Of a stretch of 64,000 nucleotides of DNA, positions 19,032 through 28,301 are shown piece after piece; position 1 is the stretch's first letter, and every line of letters starts with the position of its first letter. The translations under genes were made by a program, and so were the position numbers. This stretch comes from Roseomonas gilardii subsp. gilardii (GTDB lineage Bacteria; Pseudomonadota; Alphaproteobacteria; Acetobacterales; Acetobacteraceae). The notes beneath the pieces are model-generated. The model was not told where the DNA came from. It made no database searches and saw only the letters and a program-made list of their open reading frames with translations. The DNA lies in assembly GCF_023078375.1 (NCBI RefSeq), contig NZ_CP095554.1:62001-126000 (forward strand), read 5' to 3'.

Positions 19032-20009
19032 TCAGCGCTCCTTCACATAGGGAATGCCGCTGGCCCTGGGCGGGACGGAGCGCCCGACGAAGCCGGCCAG
19101 CAGGATCACCGTCAGCAGATAGGGCAGCGCCTGCACCGCCTGCACCGGGAAATCGCCGATCAGCGGCACGGGCACGCCCTGCATGCGGATCGCCACCGCG
19201 TCCAGCACGCCGAAGCCCAGGCAGGTGAGCAGGATCGGCCAGGGCCGCCACTTGCCCAGGATCAGCGCCGCGAGCGCGATGAAGCCCCGCCCCGCCACCA
19301 TGTCGCGCACGAAGCCCGCCCCCTGCGCGGTGGCGATCGTCGCCCCCGCGATGCCGCAGAGCAGCGCCGCGATGACGACGCCGGAAAAGCGCAGCCCGGT
19401 CACGGAAATCCCCGCCGTGTCCACCGCCGCCGGGTTCTCCCCCGCCGCGCGCAGCCGCAGCCCGAAGCGCGTCCGCCCCAGCACCCAGGAGGACAGCGGC
19501 ACCAGCAGCAGCGCCAGATAGACCGGCAGGGTCTGCCCGCCGATCACCACGCCCCAGAGCCGCCCCAGGAAGGGGCCCACCACCGGCACCTCCGCCAGCG
19601 TGGCGGCACCGGGAAAGGGGATGCCCAGGAAGCGCCCGGAAGCCGGCAGTGGCGGCGTCTGCCCGCCCTGGCGGAACCAGGCCAGCGCCAGCACCGCCGT
19701 GAGCCCCGAGGCCAGGATGTTGATCGCCATGCCGGAGACGACCTGGTTGCCGCGCAAGGTGATGCAGGCCCAGCCATGCACCAGCCCCAGCGCCAGCGCC
19801 GCCGCCATGGCCGCCAGCAGGCCCAGCAGCACATTGCCCGTCACCGCCGCGGTGGCGGCGGCGGCGAAGGCGCCGACCAGCATCTTGCCCTCCAGCCCGA
19901 CATCCACGATGCCCGAGCGTTCGGTGAAGAGCCCCGCCAGCGCGGCCAGGATCAGCGGCGCCGCGGTGCGCAGCGTCGCCGCCAGGACGGAAAGGACGAG
20001 GTCCTCCAT
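19032..20009 (-). CDS. Nucleoside ABC transporter permease (second)
   Basis: The 325-aa product is a BPD_transp_2-type ABC permease with about eight to ten membrane segments. It contains GIVDVGLEGKMLVGAF and GENPAAVDTAGI, the typical coupling region of BmpA-linked nucleoside importers. The first codon overlaps the stop of the previous permease (shared base at 20009). The partner genes are the ATPase, the other permease and the BMP-family binding protein immediately upstream. Confidence 0.93.
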   Translation of the reverse strand: MEDLVLSVLAATLRTAAPLILAALAGLFTERSGIVDVGLEGKMLVGAFAAAATAAVTGNVLLGLLAAMAAALALGLVHGWACITLRGNQVVSGMAINILASGLTAVLALAWFRQGGQTPPLPASGRFLGIPFPGAATLAEVPVVGPFLGRLWGVVIGGQTLPVYLALLLVPLSSWVLGRTRFGLRLRAAGENPAAVDTAGISVTGLRFSGVVIAALLCGIAGATIATAQGAGFVRDMVAGRGFIALAALILGKWRPWPILLTCLGFGVLDAVAIRMQGVPVPLIGDFPVQAVQALPYLLTVILLAGFVGRSVPPRASGIPYVKER

Positions 20010-21100
20010 CAGATGGCCACCCGCCGGGGCGCCAGCAGCCGCGCCAGGGCCGGGCGGAACAGGTTGCCCAGCGCCCCGGTGAAGAGGATGACCAGCCCCT
20101 GGATCATGATCACCATCTGCGCCGGCACGTCCGGCATCTCGAAGGCCAGTTCCGCCCCGCCCTGGGTCAGCGCGCCGAAGAGCAGCGCCGCCAGCACCGT
20201 GCCGAGGGGGTGGTTGCGCCCCATCAGCGCCACGGCGATGCCGGTGAAGCCATAGCCGCCGGTGAAGCCGATCAGCAGCTTGTGCTGCGCCCCCAGCAGC
20301 TCGTTCACGGCGACGCCCGAGGCCAGCGCGCCGGACAGCGCCATGACCAGCACGATCTGCCGCCTCGCGTCGATGCCGGCATAGGCGGCCACGGCGGGGC
20401 TGACGCCCGAGACCCGCACGCCGTAGCCCCAGGGCGTGCGCCAGACCAGCAGCCAGACCGCGAGGGCGCAGAGCAGCGCCAGCGGCAGGGCGAGGTTCAC
20501 CGGCACATCGGGCGAGAAGCCGAGGAAGCCCAGCCCCGGCAGATGCGCCGCCTCCGTGAAGCCGCGCGTTTCCGGCGCCATGGAGCCCGGCGCGATCAGC
20601 ACGTTGACGATCAGGTAGACCATCAGCGAGGCGGCCAGGAAGTTGAACATGATGGTGGTGATGACGATGTGGCTGCCGCGATGCGCCTGCAGCCAGCCCG
20701 GCACGGCGCCCCAGGCCCCCCCGAAGGCGGCGCCCGCCAGGATGGCGAGCGGGATCAGCAGCGGCGCGGGCAGGAATTCCAGCTTCAGCGCCACCAGCGC
20801 CACGCCGAGCCCCGCGATATAGGCCTGCCCCTCCCCGCCGATGTTGAACAGCCCGCACTGGAAGGCGAGCGCCACGGCCAGCCCGGCGAAGATCATGTCG
20901 GTCGTGTAGTAGAGCGTGTAGCCCAGCGCGTCGAAGGAGCCGAGGCTGCCCAGCACCAGCGCCTTCAGCGCCTCCAGCGGCGGCTGCCCCACGGCCAGGA
21001 TCACCCCGGCCGTCACCAGCAGCGCCAGGAACAGGTTCACCAGCGGCAGCAGCACCAGATCCGCCCAGCGCGGCAGTTCCGCCGCATTGCTTCCGCTCAT
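20009..21100 (-). CDS. Nucleoside ABC transporter permease (first)
   Basis: The 363-aa product is the larger BPD_transp_2 permease of the importer. It has FNIGGEGQAYIAGLG and VSPAVAAYAGI in the cytoplasmic coupling loop and GGYGFTGIAVALMGRNHP before the last helices. Translation is coupled to the ATPase gene by an ATGA overlap (21097-21100). With the second permease it forms the membrane channel for nucleosides. Confidence 0.93.
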   Translation of the reverse strand: MSGSNAAELPRWADLVLLPLVNLFLALLVTAGVILAVGQPPLEALKALVLGSLGSFDALGYTLYYTTDMIFAGLAVALAFQCGLFNIGGEGQAYIAGLGVALVALKLEFLPAPLLIPLAILAGAAFGGAWGAVPGWLQAHRGSHIVITTIMFNFLAASLMVYLIVNVLIAPGSMAPETRGFTEAAHLPGLGFLGFSPDVPVNLALPLALLCALAVWLLVWRTPWGYGVRVSGVSPAVAAYAGIDARRQIVLVMALSGALASGVAVNELLGAQHKLLIGFTGGYGFTGIAVALMGRNHPLGTVLAALLFGALTQGGAELAFEMPDVPAQMVIMIQGLVILFTGALGNLFRPALARLLAPRRVAI

Positions 21101-22680
21101 GCCCGGACCTCTTCCCCCGCGCCCATCCCGGCACCCGCCATCATCAGGCCGAGCCGTGCCTCGTCGGCCTGCTCCGCCGGCAGTTCGCCCATCACCCGGC
21201 CGCCGCACATCACCAGGATGCGGTCGGACAGGCGCAGGATCTCGTCCAGCTCCACCGACACCACCAGCACCGCCTTGCCCGCCGCCCGGGCCGCGAGCAG
21301 CCGCGTGTGGATCGCGTCGATGCCGCCGATATCCACGCCGCGCGTCGGCTGCCCGACCAGCAGCAGGTCCGGGTCGCGTTCGATCTCACGCCCCATGATC
21401 AGCTTCTGCTGGTTGCCACCGGAGAAGAGCGCGGAGCGCAGCCGCGGCGCCACCGGGCGTACATCGTGCTCCCGCATCAGGCGTCCGGCATGGGCCTCGA
21501 TCCGCGCCGGGTCCATCAGCCCCGCGCGCCGCCAGGCAGGGTCGTGCTCATAGCCCAGGATCGCGGAATCCATCGCCGGGAAGCTGCGCACCAGCCCGGT
21601 CCGCAGCCGGTCCTCCGGCACATGCGCCACGCGGCGGCGGCGCATCTCCGCCGGGCCGGGCATCCGCCCGCCCGCGCCACCCGGGAAGATTTCTTCCCCC
21701 CGCAGCCTGATGCGGCCCGCCGTGGGCGCCCGCATCCCGGCCAGCACCTCCAGCAGCTCGCTCTGCCCGTTGCCGGCCACGCCCGCCACGCCCAGCACCT
21801 CGCCGCCCCGCAACGCGAAGCTCACGCCGGACAGCCGATCCACCCCGGCGGCATCGCGCAGGCCCAGCCCCTCGACCTCCAGCAGCACCGGCCCGGGCCG
21901 TGCCGGCGGCCTGACATGGTCGCGCCGCAGCCGGCGGCCGATCATCAGCTCGCCCAGCTCCTCCACCGAGGTCTCCGCGGTGGTCCGGTGCGCCACCATC
22001 TGCCCCGCCCGCATCACCGAGACCTGGTCGGTGATCGCCATGATCTCGCGCAGCTTGTGCGTGATCAGCAGCACCGTCTTGCCCTGGTCCCGCAGCGCCC
22101 GCAGCACGCGGAACAGGTCGTCCGCCTCCTGCGGCGTCAGCACGCCGGTGGGCTCGTCGAGGATCAGCACCTCCGCGCCCCGGTACAGCGCCTTGAGGAT
22201 TTCCACCCGCTGCTGCGCGCCCACCGGCAGCTCGCCCACGATGGCGTCCGGATCGACCGAGAGCCCGTATTCCGTGGCGAGCCGCCCAAGCTCCGCCCGT
22301 GCCCGCGCCCGCCCCTTCGCCAGCAGGGCGCCGCCCTCGGCGCCAAGCATGACGTTCTCCAGCACGGTGAAGTTCTCCACCAGCATGAAGTGCTGGTGCA
22401 CCATCTCGATGCCGAGCGCGATGGCGTCGGCACTGGTGGCGATCCGCACCTCCCGCCCGCCCACCAGGACCCGCCCGGAATCAGCTGTGTAGAAGCCGTT
22501 CAGGATCGACATCAGCGTCGATTTCCCGGCCCCGTTCTCGCCGATGATGCCGTGGATCTCGCCGCGGCGGACCACGAGGTCCACCGCGCGGTTGGCGTGC
22601 ACCGCCCCGAAGCGCTTGTCGATCGCCACCAGCTCGATGGCGGGCGCGCTCTCGGGCGGGGGCGTGCTCAGTTCGGGCAC
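21097..22680 (-). CDS. Nucleoside ABC transporter ATPase (dual domain)
   Basis: The 527-aa product has two fused ABC domains, as in nucleoside and ribose importers. The first has Walker A GENGAGKS and Walker B LILDEPTGVL. The second has a degenerate Walker A (VAGNGQSE) and signature FSGGNQQKL with DLLLVGQPTRG. The start is a GTG overlapping the end of the binding-protein gene by 13 nt. No strong ribosome site is visible, which suggests coupled translation. Confidence 0.93.
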   Translation of the reverse strand: MPELSTPPPESAPAIELVAIDKRFGAVHANRAVDLVVRRGEIHGIIGENGAGKSTLMSILNGFYTADSGRVLVGGREVRIATSADAIALGIEMVHQHFMLVENFTVLENVMLGAEGGALLAKGRARARAELGRLATEYGLSVDPDAIVGELPVGAQQRVEILKALYRGAEVLILDEPTGVLTPQEADDLFRVLRALRDQGKTVLLITHKLREIMAITDQVSVMRAGQMVAHRTTAETSVEELGELMIGRRLRRDHVRPPARPGPVLLEVEGLGLRDAAGVDRLSGVSFALRGGEVLGVAGVAGNGQSELLEVLAGMRAPTAGRIRLRGEEIFPGGAGGRMPGPAEMRRRRVAHVPEDRLRTGLVRSFPAMDSAILGYEHDPAWRRAGLMDPARIEAHAGRLMREHDVRPVAPRLRSALFSGGNQQKLIMGREIERDPDLLLVGQPTRGVDIGGIDAIHTRLLAARAAGKAVLVVSVELDEILRLSDRILVMCGGRVMGELPAEQADEARLGLMMAGAGMGAGEEVRA

Positions 22681-23678
22681 GAATTGTCGGTCATGTAGTC
22701 ATGCACCTTGACCTTGCCCGCGATGATGTCCTGCTTCGCCTGGTCCACCTTCGCGCGCATCTCCGCGGTCACGATCGTCGCGTTGTTCTCGTCGAAGGCG
22801 AGCGAGACGCCGTCATCCTCCAGCCCCAGCACGCGCGTGCCGGGCACGAACCTGCCCTCGCGCGCCTCCTGGAAGGCTTTCTGCACCGCGACGTCGAGGC
22901 GCTTGACCATGCTGGTCAGCACATGGCCCGGATGCAGGTGGTTCTGGTTGGAATCCACGCCGATGCCGTACTTGCCCGCATCGGCGGCGGCCTGCAGCAC
23001 GCCGATCCCCGTGGCGCCGGCCGCCTGGAAGATCACGTCCGCCCCGCGCTCGATCTGCGAGCGCGTCAGTTCCGCCCCGCGCACCGGGTCGTTCCAGGCG
23101 GTCGGCGTGGAACCGGTCATGTTCTGCAGCACCTCGATCCTCGGGTTCGCCGCCCGGGCGCCCTGGACATAGCCGCAGGCGAACTTGCGGATCAGCGGGA
23201 TGTCCATGCCGCCGACGAAGCCGACCTTGCCGGTGCCGGAGCGCAGCGCCGCCAGCATCCCGGCGAGGTAGGAGCCCTGCTCCTCGCGGAACACCACCGA
23301 CTGCACGTTCGGCGCCTCGACCACCGTGTCGAGGATCACGAAATGCAGCTTCGGGAACTCCGCCGCCACGACCTTGAGCGCGCTGGCCTGGTTGAAGCCC
23401 ACCGCCACGATCGGGGTCTGGCCGCGCCGTGCCAGGTTGCGCAGCGCCTGTTCCCGCTGCGTGTCGTTCTGCGGCTCGAACTCCCGCACCTCGATCCCGG
23501 TGGCCTTGGTGAAGGCCTCGGCGCCGTTGTGGACGGCCTCGTTGAAGCTCTTGTCGAACTTGCCGCCCATGTCGAAGACGACGGCGGGCTTGATCTCCTC
23601 CGCCCGGGCGGGCGCCGGGACGGAAAGTGCGGCCATCACGGGAAGGGCGCAGAGCGCGCTCAGCAGCAGGCGTCGCAT
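22668..23678 (-). CDS. BMP-family nucleoside-binding protein
   Basis: The 336-aa product has a Sec signal peptide (MRRLLLSALCALPV, cleaved near ARA-E) and the BmpA/PnrA-like periplasmic-binding fold. Motifs include FDMGGKFDKSFNEAVHNGAE, VGFNQASAL, GMDIPLIRKFACGY and the C-terminal FDENNATIV. Known members bind purine and other nucleosides. GAGGA lies 8 nt upstream of the ATG. It is the first importer gene, 92 nt after cpdB. Confidence 0.95.
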   Translation of the reverse strand: MRRLLLSALCALPVMAALSVPAPARAEEIKPAVVFDMGGKFDKSFNEAVHNGAEAFTKATGIEVREFEPQNDTQREQALRNLARRGQTPIVAVGFNQASALKVVAAEFPKLHFVILDTVVEAPNVQSVVFREEQGSYLAGMLAALRSGTGKVGFVGGMDIPLIRKFACGYVQGARAANPRIEVLQNMTGSTPTAWNDPVRGAELTRSQIERGADVIFQAAGATGIGVLQAAADAGKYGIGVDSNQNHLHPGHVLTSMVKRLDVAVQKAFQEAREGRFVPGTRVLGLEDDGVSLAFDENNATIVTAEMRAKVDQAKQDIIAGKVKVHDYMTDNSCPN

Positions 23679-23745
23679 GGGCAGGGTCCTCGCTCGTTCG
23701 GGCTGTTTCGTGGGGGGATGGGGCGCGATCGGGAAACGCGGCCAA

Positions 23746-23769
23746 GCCGCCCTGTCCGGACAGGGCGGC
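23746..23769. terminator. 24-nt perfect palindrome after cpdB
   Basis: Arms GCCGCCCTGTCC and GGACAGGGCGGC are perfectly complementary with no spacer (12 bp each). It begins one base after the cpdB stop codon on the minus strand. There is no U-tract, so it may be an mRNA-stabilising or processing hairpin that sets cpdB expression apart from the importer genes, rather than a full terminator. Confidence 0.5.
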
Positions 23770-23770
23770 C

Positions 23771-25759
23771 TCAGCCGAAGGAGACCCGGAACTTCGCGAA
23801 GCCGCCCGGCGCGTCGCCCAGCGGTTCCGCCTTCAGACCCGCCGGCAGCGCGACCTTCGCCGCCGCCGGGGAGGTGACGTAGGACACCACGACATTCGCC
23901 GGCAGCGGCACGATGGACCAGTTGCCGTCCGCCTTCGGGTCCACGCTCTTCTGCTCGACGATGTAGCGCACGATGACGTCGCGGTTCAGGTCCGGCGCGT
24001 CGAGCACGATGGTCTTGCCATCCGCGCCCGGGAAGTTGCCGCCGCCCCCGGCGCGGTAGTTGTTGGTGGCGACCAGGAACTCCGCCGTCTCGTCGATCGG
24101 CCTGCCCTCGAAGCGCAGGTCCAGGATGCGGTGAGCATCGGGCGCCACCAGCCTGCCATCCAGGTCGTAGCGGGATTCCTGCGTCACATCGATGCGGTAG
24201 GTGACGCCGTCGATGACGTCGAAGTTGTAGGACGGGAACTTCCCGTTGATCAGCTCCTGCTCGGCGTTGGAGGACGGGTCGATCCGGTTGAAGATGCCCG
24301 CCGAACGTTCCAGCCATTCCCGCACCTGCGCGCCGGTGACCTTCACCACGCGCACGGTGTTCGGATAGAGATAGATATCCGCCATGTCCTTGATGGCGAG
24401 CGGCCCCGGCTTCACATCGGTGTAGTAGTCCGGCCCCGAGCGCCCGCCCGCCTTGAACGGCGCCGCCGCCGAGAGCAGCGGCAGCTTGTCCAGCCCCGAC
24501 CCGGCGGCGATGCTCCGGATGTACCAGGTCTGCGCGTTGCTCACGATCTGCACCGAGGGATCGTCGGCCACCAGCGCCCAGTAGCTGTTGATCGGCGCCT
24601 TCGTCTCGCCCACCGGCTGGCGCACATAGGCGAGCGTCGCCTCGTGCTCCGCCTTCGCCGCCTCCAGCACCGCTGGCGCCGCCGTGGTCAGGGCCGCGAT
24701 GCTGCGATCCGGCTTGCGCTCATAGATCGGCCGCGCCTCGACCTTGAAATCGGCCACCTTCCAGACGCCGTTCTGCCCTTCGAGCTCCAGGTCGATCACG
24801 CCCAGATGGCTGCCCCAGAAGCCCGCCATCACCGCCGGCACGCCGTGCAGCGTGCCGCGCGTGGCATCCACGCCGTCGATATTGGCGAAATCCTTGCCCG
24901 GGAAGACGAGATGCTGGTGCCCGGTGAAGATCACGTCGATGCCCGGCACCTTCGCCAGATGCAGCGCCGCGTTCTCGTCGCCCTTCTGGTGCTCCCCGCC
25001 CGCGATGCCGGAATGGCACAGCGCCACCAGCAGGTCGCATTGCCGCCGCAGCTCCGGCACGTAGCGCACCGCCACATCCACGATGTCGAGGGTGGTGGCC
25101 TTGCCGTCGAGGTTCGCCTTGTCCCACTGCGTGATCTGCGGCGGCACGAAGCCGATCACGCCGACCCGCAACAGGCGCCTGTTTCCCTTCTCGTCCACCA
25201 TCTCGCGCTCGAAGACGCGGGTGGGCGCGACCAGGGGGGAACCGTCGGCCTTGAACACATTGGCGCAGACACTGGGGAAGTTCTGCCCCGCCAGCGAGGT
25301 GCCCAGATAGTCCAGCCCGTAGTTGAACTCGTGATTGCCCAGCGTGCCGCAGAGATAGTCCAGCCTGTTCATCGCGGCGATGATCGGATGCACCTGCCCC
25401 GGCTTCAGCCCATGGCTATAGGCCATGTAGTCGCCCATCGGGCTGCCCTGGATCACGTCGCCATTGTCGAAGAGCAGGCTGTTCTTCGCCTCCGCCCGTG
25501 CCGCCGCGATCAGCGTCGCCGTCTTGGCCAGGCCCACCGTGTCGTCCGTCCGGTCCCGGTAGTAGTCATAGGGATAGACGTTCACATGCAGGTCGGTGGT
25601 TTCCAGCAGCCGCAGCCTGATCCGCGTCGGCTCCGTCACCGTGCCGGTGGTGCCGGCGCTGGTCTGGGCCAGGGCCCTGGGCGCGAGTGCTGCGGGGGCG
25701 ATCGCCGTGGCGACACCCGCCAGGAGCAGGGAGCGGCGGGAGAAGGGAGGCTGGCTCAT
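23771..25759 (-). CDS. cpdB: 2',3'-cyclic-nucleotide 2'-phosphodiesterase/3'-nucleotidase
   Basis: The 662-aa product is a Tat-exported metallophosphoesterase with SRRSLLLAG at the N-terminus. Metal ligands are visible in TTDLHVN, NGDVIQGSP, GNHEFNYG and TGHQHLVFPG. The C-terminal 5'-nucleotidase domain carries ATNNYRAGGGGNFPG for base stacking. It hydrolyses 2',3'-cyclic and 3'-nucleotides in the periplasm and so would feed the nucleoside importer encoded just downstream. The ATG with AAGG upstream is preferred to a GTG two codons earlier. Confidence 0.95.
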   Translation of the reverse strand: MSQPPFSRRSLLLAGVATAIAPAALAPRALAQTSAGTTGTVTEPTRIRLRLLETTDLHVNVYPYDYYRDRTDDTVGLAKTATLIAAARAEAKNSLLFDNGDVIQGSPMGDYMAYSHGLKPGQVHPIIAAMNRLDYLCGTLGNHEFNYGLDYLGTSLAGQNFPSVCANVFKADGSPLVAPTRVFEREMVDEKGNRRLLRVGVIGFVPPQITQWDKANLDGKATTLDIVDVAVRYVPELRRQCDLLVALCHSGIAGGEHQKGDENAALHLAKVPGIDVIFTGHQHLVFPGKDFANIDGVDATRGTLHGVPAVMAGFWGSHLGVIDLELEGQNGVWKVADFKVEARPIYERKPDRSIAALTTAAPAVLEAAKAEHEATLAYVRQPVGETKAPINSYWALVADDPSVQIVSNAQTWYIRSIAAGSGLDKLPLLSAAAPFKAGGRSGPDYYTDVKPGPLAIKDMADIYLYPNTVRVVKVTGAQVREWLERSAGIFNRIDPSSNAEQELINGKFPSYNFDVIDGVTYRIDVTQESRYDLDGRLVAPDAHRILDLRFEGRPIDETAEFLVATNNYRAGGGGNFPGADGKTIVLDAPDLNRDVIVRYIVEQKSVDPKADGNWSIVPLPANVVVSYVTSPAAAKVALPAGLKAEPLGDAPGGFAKFRVSFG

Positions 25760-25879
25760 GGGCACCTTGGGGTCCGTGCGGCGGCGATAGTCTTCCCCCG
25801 CCCCCGCGCGCCGATCAATCCCCGTCCCCGGTCACATTGAGCCGTGGCCACAGGGCCCTCCGGCGGGACCGGGTGGGCC

Positions 25880-26686
25880 TCAGAAGAACCGCACCAGCCC
25901 GCGTTCGAGGCGGCGCCCGGCCTGGTCCAGGTCCTCCGGGGTGGAAAGGTGGAACCACACCCCGTCATGCACCAGGGCGAAGGCGCGTCCTTCCGCGATC
26001 GCCTTGTCGTAGAGCCGGTTCATGGACCATGCCCCCTCCGGCGCGCCGTCGAAGAGGCGCGGATGCAGCACCTGCACCCCGGCATAGGTATAGGGCACCA
26101 CCTCCCGCTCCTTCGGCCGGCGGATGCGCCCCAGCGGGTCCAGCGCGAAATCCCCGCGCCCCACATCGCCCTCCACCGTCGCGGCGCGCGCCACCAGCAG
26201 CAGCACGTCCATGACCTCCGGATCGAAGGCCGCGCAGAGCCGCCGCAGCGCCGGCACCGGGCCGTTCAGCCAGAAGGAATCGCCGTTCACCGCCACGAAG
26301 GGGTCCGGCCCCAGCCTCGGCAGGGCATTGCGGATGCCGCCGCCGGTCTCCAGCAGCTCCGGTTCCACGATCGCCTCGCAGGCGGGCTTCCGCCGCGCGG
26401 CGCAGGCGACCTCGATCTGGGGCGCCAGATGATGCGCGTTCACCACCACGCGCCCGATCCCGGCCGCGTCCATCTGGTCGAGGATATGGTCCAGCAGGCT
26501 TCGCCCCTGCAGCCGCAGCAGCGGCTTCGGCGTGGTCTCCGTCAGCGGGCGCATGCGCGTGCCGAGGCCGGCAGCCAGCACCATCCCCGTGCGCGGGCTG
26601 ATACCCGGCGCCGGCAGGGCGGGAGCCGGCAAGGGAGGCTCCCCGGGGGCCCGGGGGGTTGCGGAGGCGTCGGTCGGTTCGCTCAC
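25880..26686 (-). CDS. murU: N-acetylmuramate-1-phosphate uridylyltransferase
   Basis: The 268-aa product is a sugar-1-phosphate nucleotidyltransferase with the signature VLAAGLGTRMRPLTETTPKP after a Pro-rich N-terminal arm of about 35 residues. VNGDSFW and the late EGAWSMNRLYDKAI fit MurU. Next to AmgK it most likely makes UDP-MurNAc from MurNAc-1-phosphate in muropeptide recycling. The GTG start has AAGGGA about 9 nt upstream. The Pro-rich arm is unusual and could mean that a later start is used. Confidence 0.88.
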   Translation of the reverse strand: MSEPTDASATPRAPGEPPLPAPALPAPGISPRTGMVLAAGLGTRMRPLTETTPKPLLRLQGRSLLDHILDQMDAAGIGRVVVNAHHLAPQIEVACAARRKPACEAIVEPELLETGGGIRNALPRLGPDPFVAVNGDSFWLNGPVPALRRLCAAFDPEVMDVLLLVARAATVEGDVGRGDFALDPLGRIRRPKEREVVPYTYAGVQVLHPRLFDGAPEGAWSMNRLYDKAIAEGRAFALVHDGVWFHLSTPEDLDQAGRRLERGLVRFF

Positions 26687-26699
26687 GCGGCCAGTCCCT

Positions 26700-27707
26700 T
26701 CAAGAGCCCTGCGGGGGCGGGTTCATCCGGCTCGCCAATGGCACATGCGCATCCAGGAAGGAAGCGAGCGGCCGGGCCGCCGGATGCGCCAGCGATGCCG
26801 CCAGCAGGCGCCAGCAGCGCGGCCCATGGGCGAGGTAACGCGGCTTGCCGTCGCGGCGCGCCAGCCGCACCCAGAGCGCGGCGACGCGCAGGTGCCGCAC
26901 CGCGCCATGGGCGGCCATGGCGGCCTCCAGATCCGGCACGTCCCGTGCCCGGCGATAGGCATCGATGGCGGCGGCCCGGGCCTCCGGCGCCACGTCGCGC
27001 CGCGCGTCCTCCACCAGGCTCAGCAGGTCATAGGCGGGGTGGCCCAGCGCGGCGTCCTGGAAGTCCAGGATGCCCACGGCGCGCCGGCCCTGCCGCCCCG
27101 GCACCACCGTCAGGTTCGCCGGGAAGTAGTCGCGATGCACGATGCCGCGCGTGCCGCCGAAGGGTGCGATCGTGTCGCGGACGGCCTGGGCGAATGCCTC
27201 GCGCTGCGCCGCGGAGGGGGCCTCGCCCAGCGCCGCGGGCCACCACCAGTCCAGGAAGGTGCCACCCGCCGCCCGGGCCATCGCCGCGCCATCCCAGGCC
27301 GGCAGGTCCGGCGGCGGCGGCACCGCATGCAGCGCCGCCAGCGCCTCGCCCGCCGCGGCATAGAGCGGCGCCGGCATGGCCCCCGCATCCAGCAGATCGG
27401 CATGGGTGCGCTCGCCCAGATCCTCCACCAGCAGCAGCCCGGCGGCCTCGTCGCGCGCCAGGATGCGCGGCACGGAAAGCCCGGCCGCGGCCAGCGGCGC
27501 CTGCATCCGGAGGAAGGGGTGCAGGTCCACATCCGGCTCGGCGGAACAATCCATCAGCAGGGCGGGCGCCGGCCCGCCCCGCAGACGGGTATAGCGGCGG
27601 CGCCCGGCATCGCCGGGCAGGGGCTCGCGCGCCGCGCCGGCATAGCCGCTCGCGGCCAGGAAGGCATCGATGCTCGAGACATCGATGGCCGGGGCATCCA
27701 CGGTCAT
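26700..27707 (-). CDS. amgK: Anomeric MurNAc/GlcNAc kinase AmgK
   Basis: The 335-aa product has the aminoglycoside-phosphotransferase fold: GDAGRRRYTRL for nucleotide binding, catalytic IVHRDYFPANL and metal-binding GILDFQDAALGHP. Lying between tsaE and murU with gaps of 10 and 13 nt, it is the AmgK kinase that phosphorylates N-acetylmuramate and N-acetylglucosamine at the anomeric position. This lets the cell bypass de novo UDP-MurNAc synthesis, a route tied to intrinsic fosfomycin tolerance in other bacteria. Confidence 0.93.
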   Translation of the reverse strand: MTVDAPAIDVSSIDAFLAASGYAGAAREPLPGDAGRRRYTRLRGGPAPALLMDCSAEPDVDLHPFLRMQAPLAAAGLSVPRILARDEAAGLLLVEDLGERTHADLLDAGAMPAPLYAAAGEALAALHAVPPPPDLPAWDGAAMARAAGGTFLDWWWPAALGEAPSAAQREAFAQAVRDTIAPFGGTRGIVHRDYFPANLTVVPGRQGRRAVGILDFQDAALGHPAYDLLSLVEDARRDVAPEARAAAIDAYRRARDVPDLEAAMAAHGAVRHLRVAALWVRLARRDGKPRYLAHGPRCWRLLAASLAHPAARPLASFLDAHVPLASRMNPPPQGS

Positions 27708-27717
27708 AAGGCCAGGA

Positions 27718-28188
27718 TCATAGGGAAAGTCTTTCGATTCGTCCGGGCCAGCCCCGCAGCGCAGCCCGCCGCGCCTCGCCCTCCAGCGGCGTCAGGCGGA
27801 TGCGCAGCGCATCCTCCGGCGCCAGCTCCTCCAGCCGCTCCGGCCATTCCACCAGCACCACCCCGTCGCGCGCCTCCTCCCAGCCCAGTTCCTCCACCTC
27901 CTCCGCCCCGCCGAGGCGGTAGAGGTCGAAGTGATGGGCCATGCGGAAGGGCGCGGCGGGCGGCATCTCGTAGCCCTGCACCAGGGTGAAGGTGGGCGAG
28001 GGCACCTCCAGCCCAGGATCGCCGGCCGCCGCCCGCAGGAAGGCCCGCGCCAGGGCGGACTTCCCCGCCCCCAGCGGACCGTCGAGCAGGATGGCGTCAC
28101 CGGGCCGGGCCAGACGGGCCAGCCGCGCCGCGAGCGCCTCGGTCGCGGCAAGGTCGGGCAACAGGATATCAAGGGAAGCGGGCGCCAT
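27718..28188 (-). CDS. tsaE: tRNA threonylcarbamoyladenosine biosynthesis ATPase TsaE
   Basis: The 156-aa product is the P-loop ATPase of the TsaBDE complex that makes the universal t6A37 of ANN-decoding tRNAs. Walker A is DGPLGAGKSALAR, and SPTFTLVQGYE and HFDLYRL are family marks. The ATG at 28188 fits the family length. A TTG 13 codons upstream is in frame. It leads the tsaE-amgK-murU cluster. The upstream gap holds a dispersed repeat. Confidence 0.95.
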   Translation of the reverse strand: MAPASLDILLPDLAATEALAARLARLARPGDAILLDGPLGAGKSALARAFLRAAAGDPGLEVPSPTFTLVQGYEMPPAAPFRMAHHFDLYRLGGAEEVEELGWEEARDGVVLVEWPERLEELAPEDALRIRLTPLEGEARRAALRGWPGRIERLSL

Positions 28189-28301
28189 AGGGGACGCAAC
28201 ATGCCCTGGTGCATCGCACAGGGACAAGCGGGCTGAACCAGCTTAGCGCTGGTGGCGGCGAAACGGTGCCGCGATGCATCACCCGCAGCCCTTCGCGGCT
28301 G

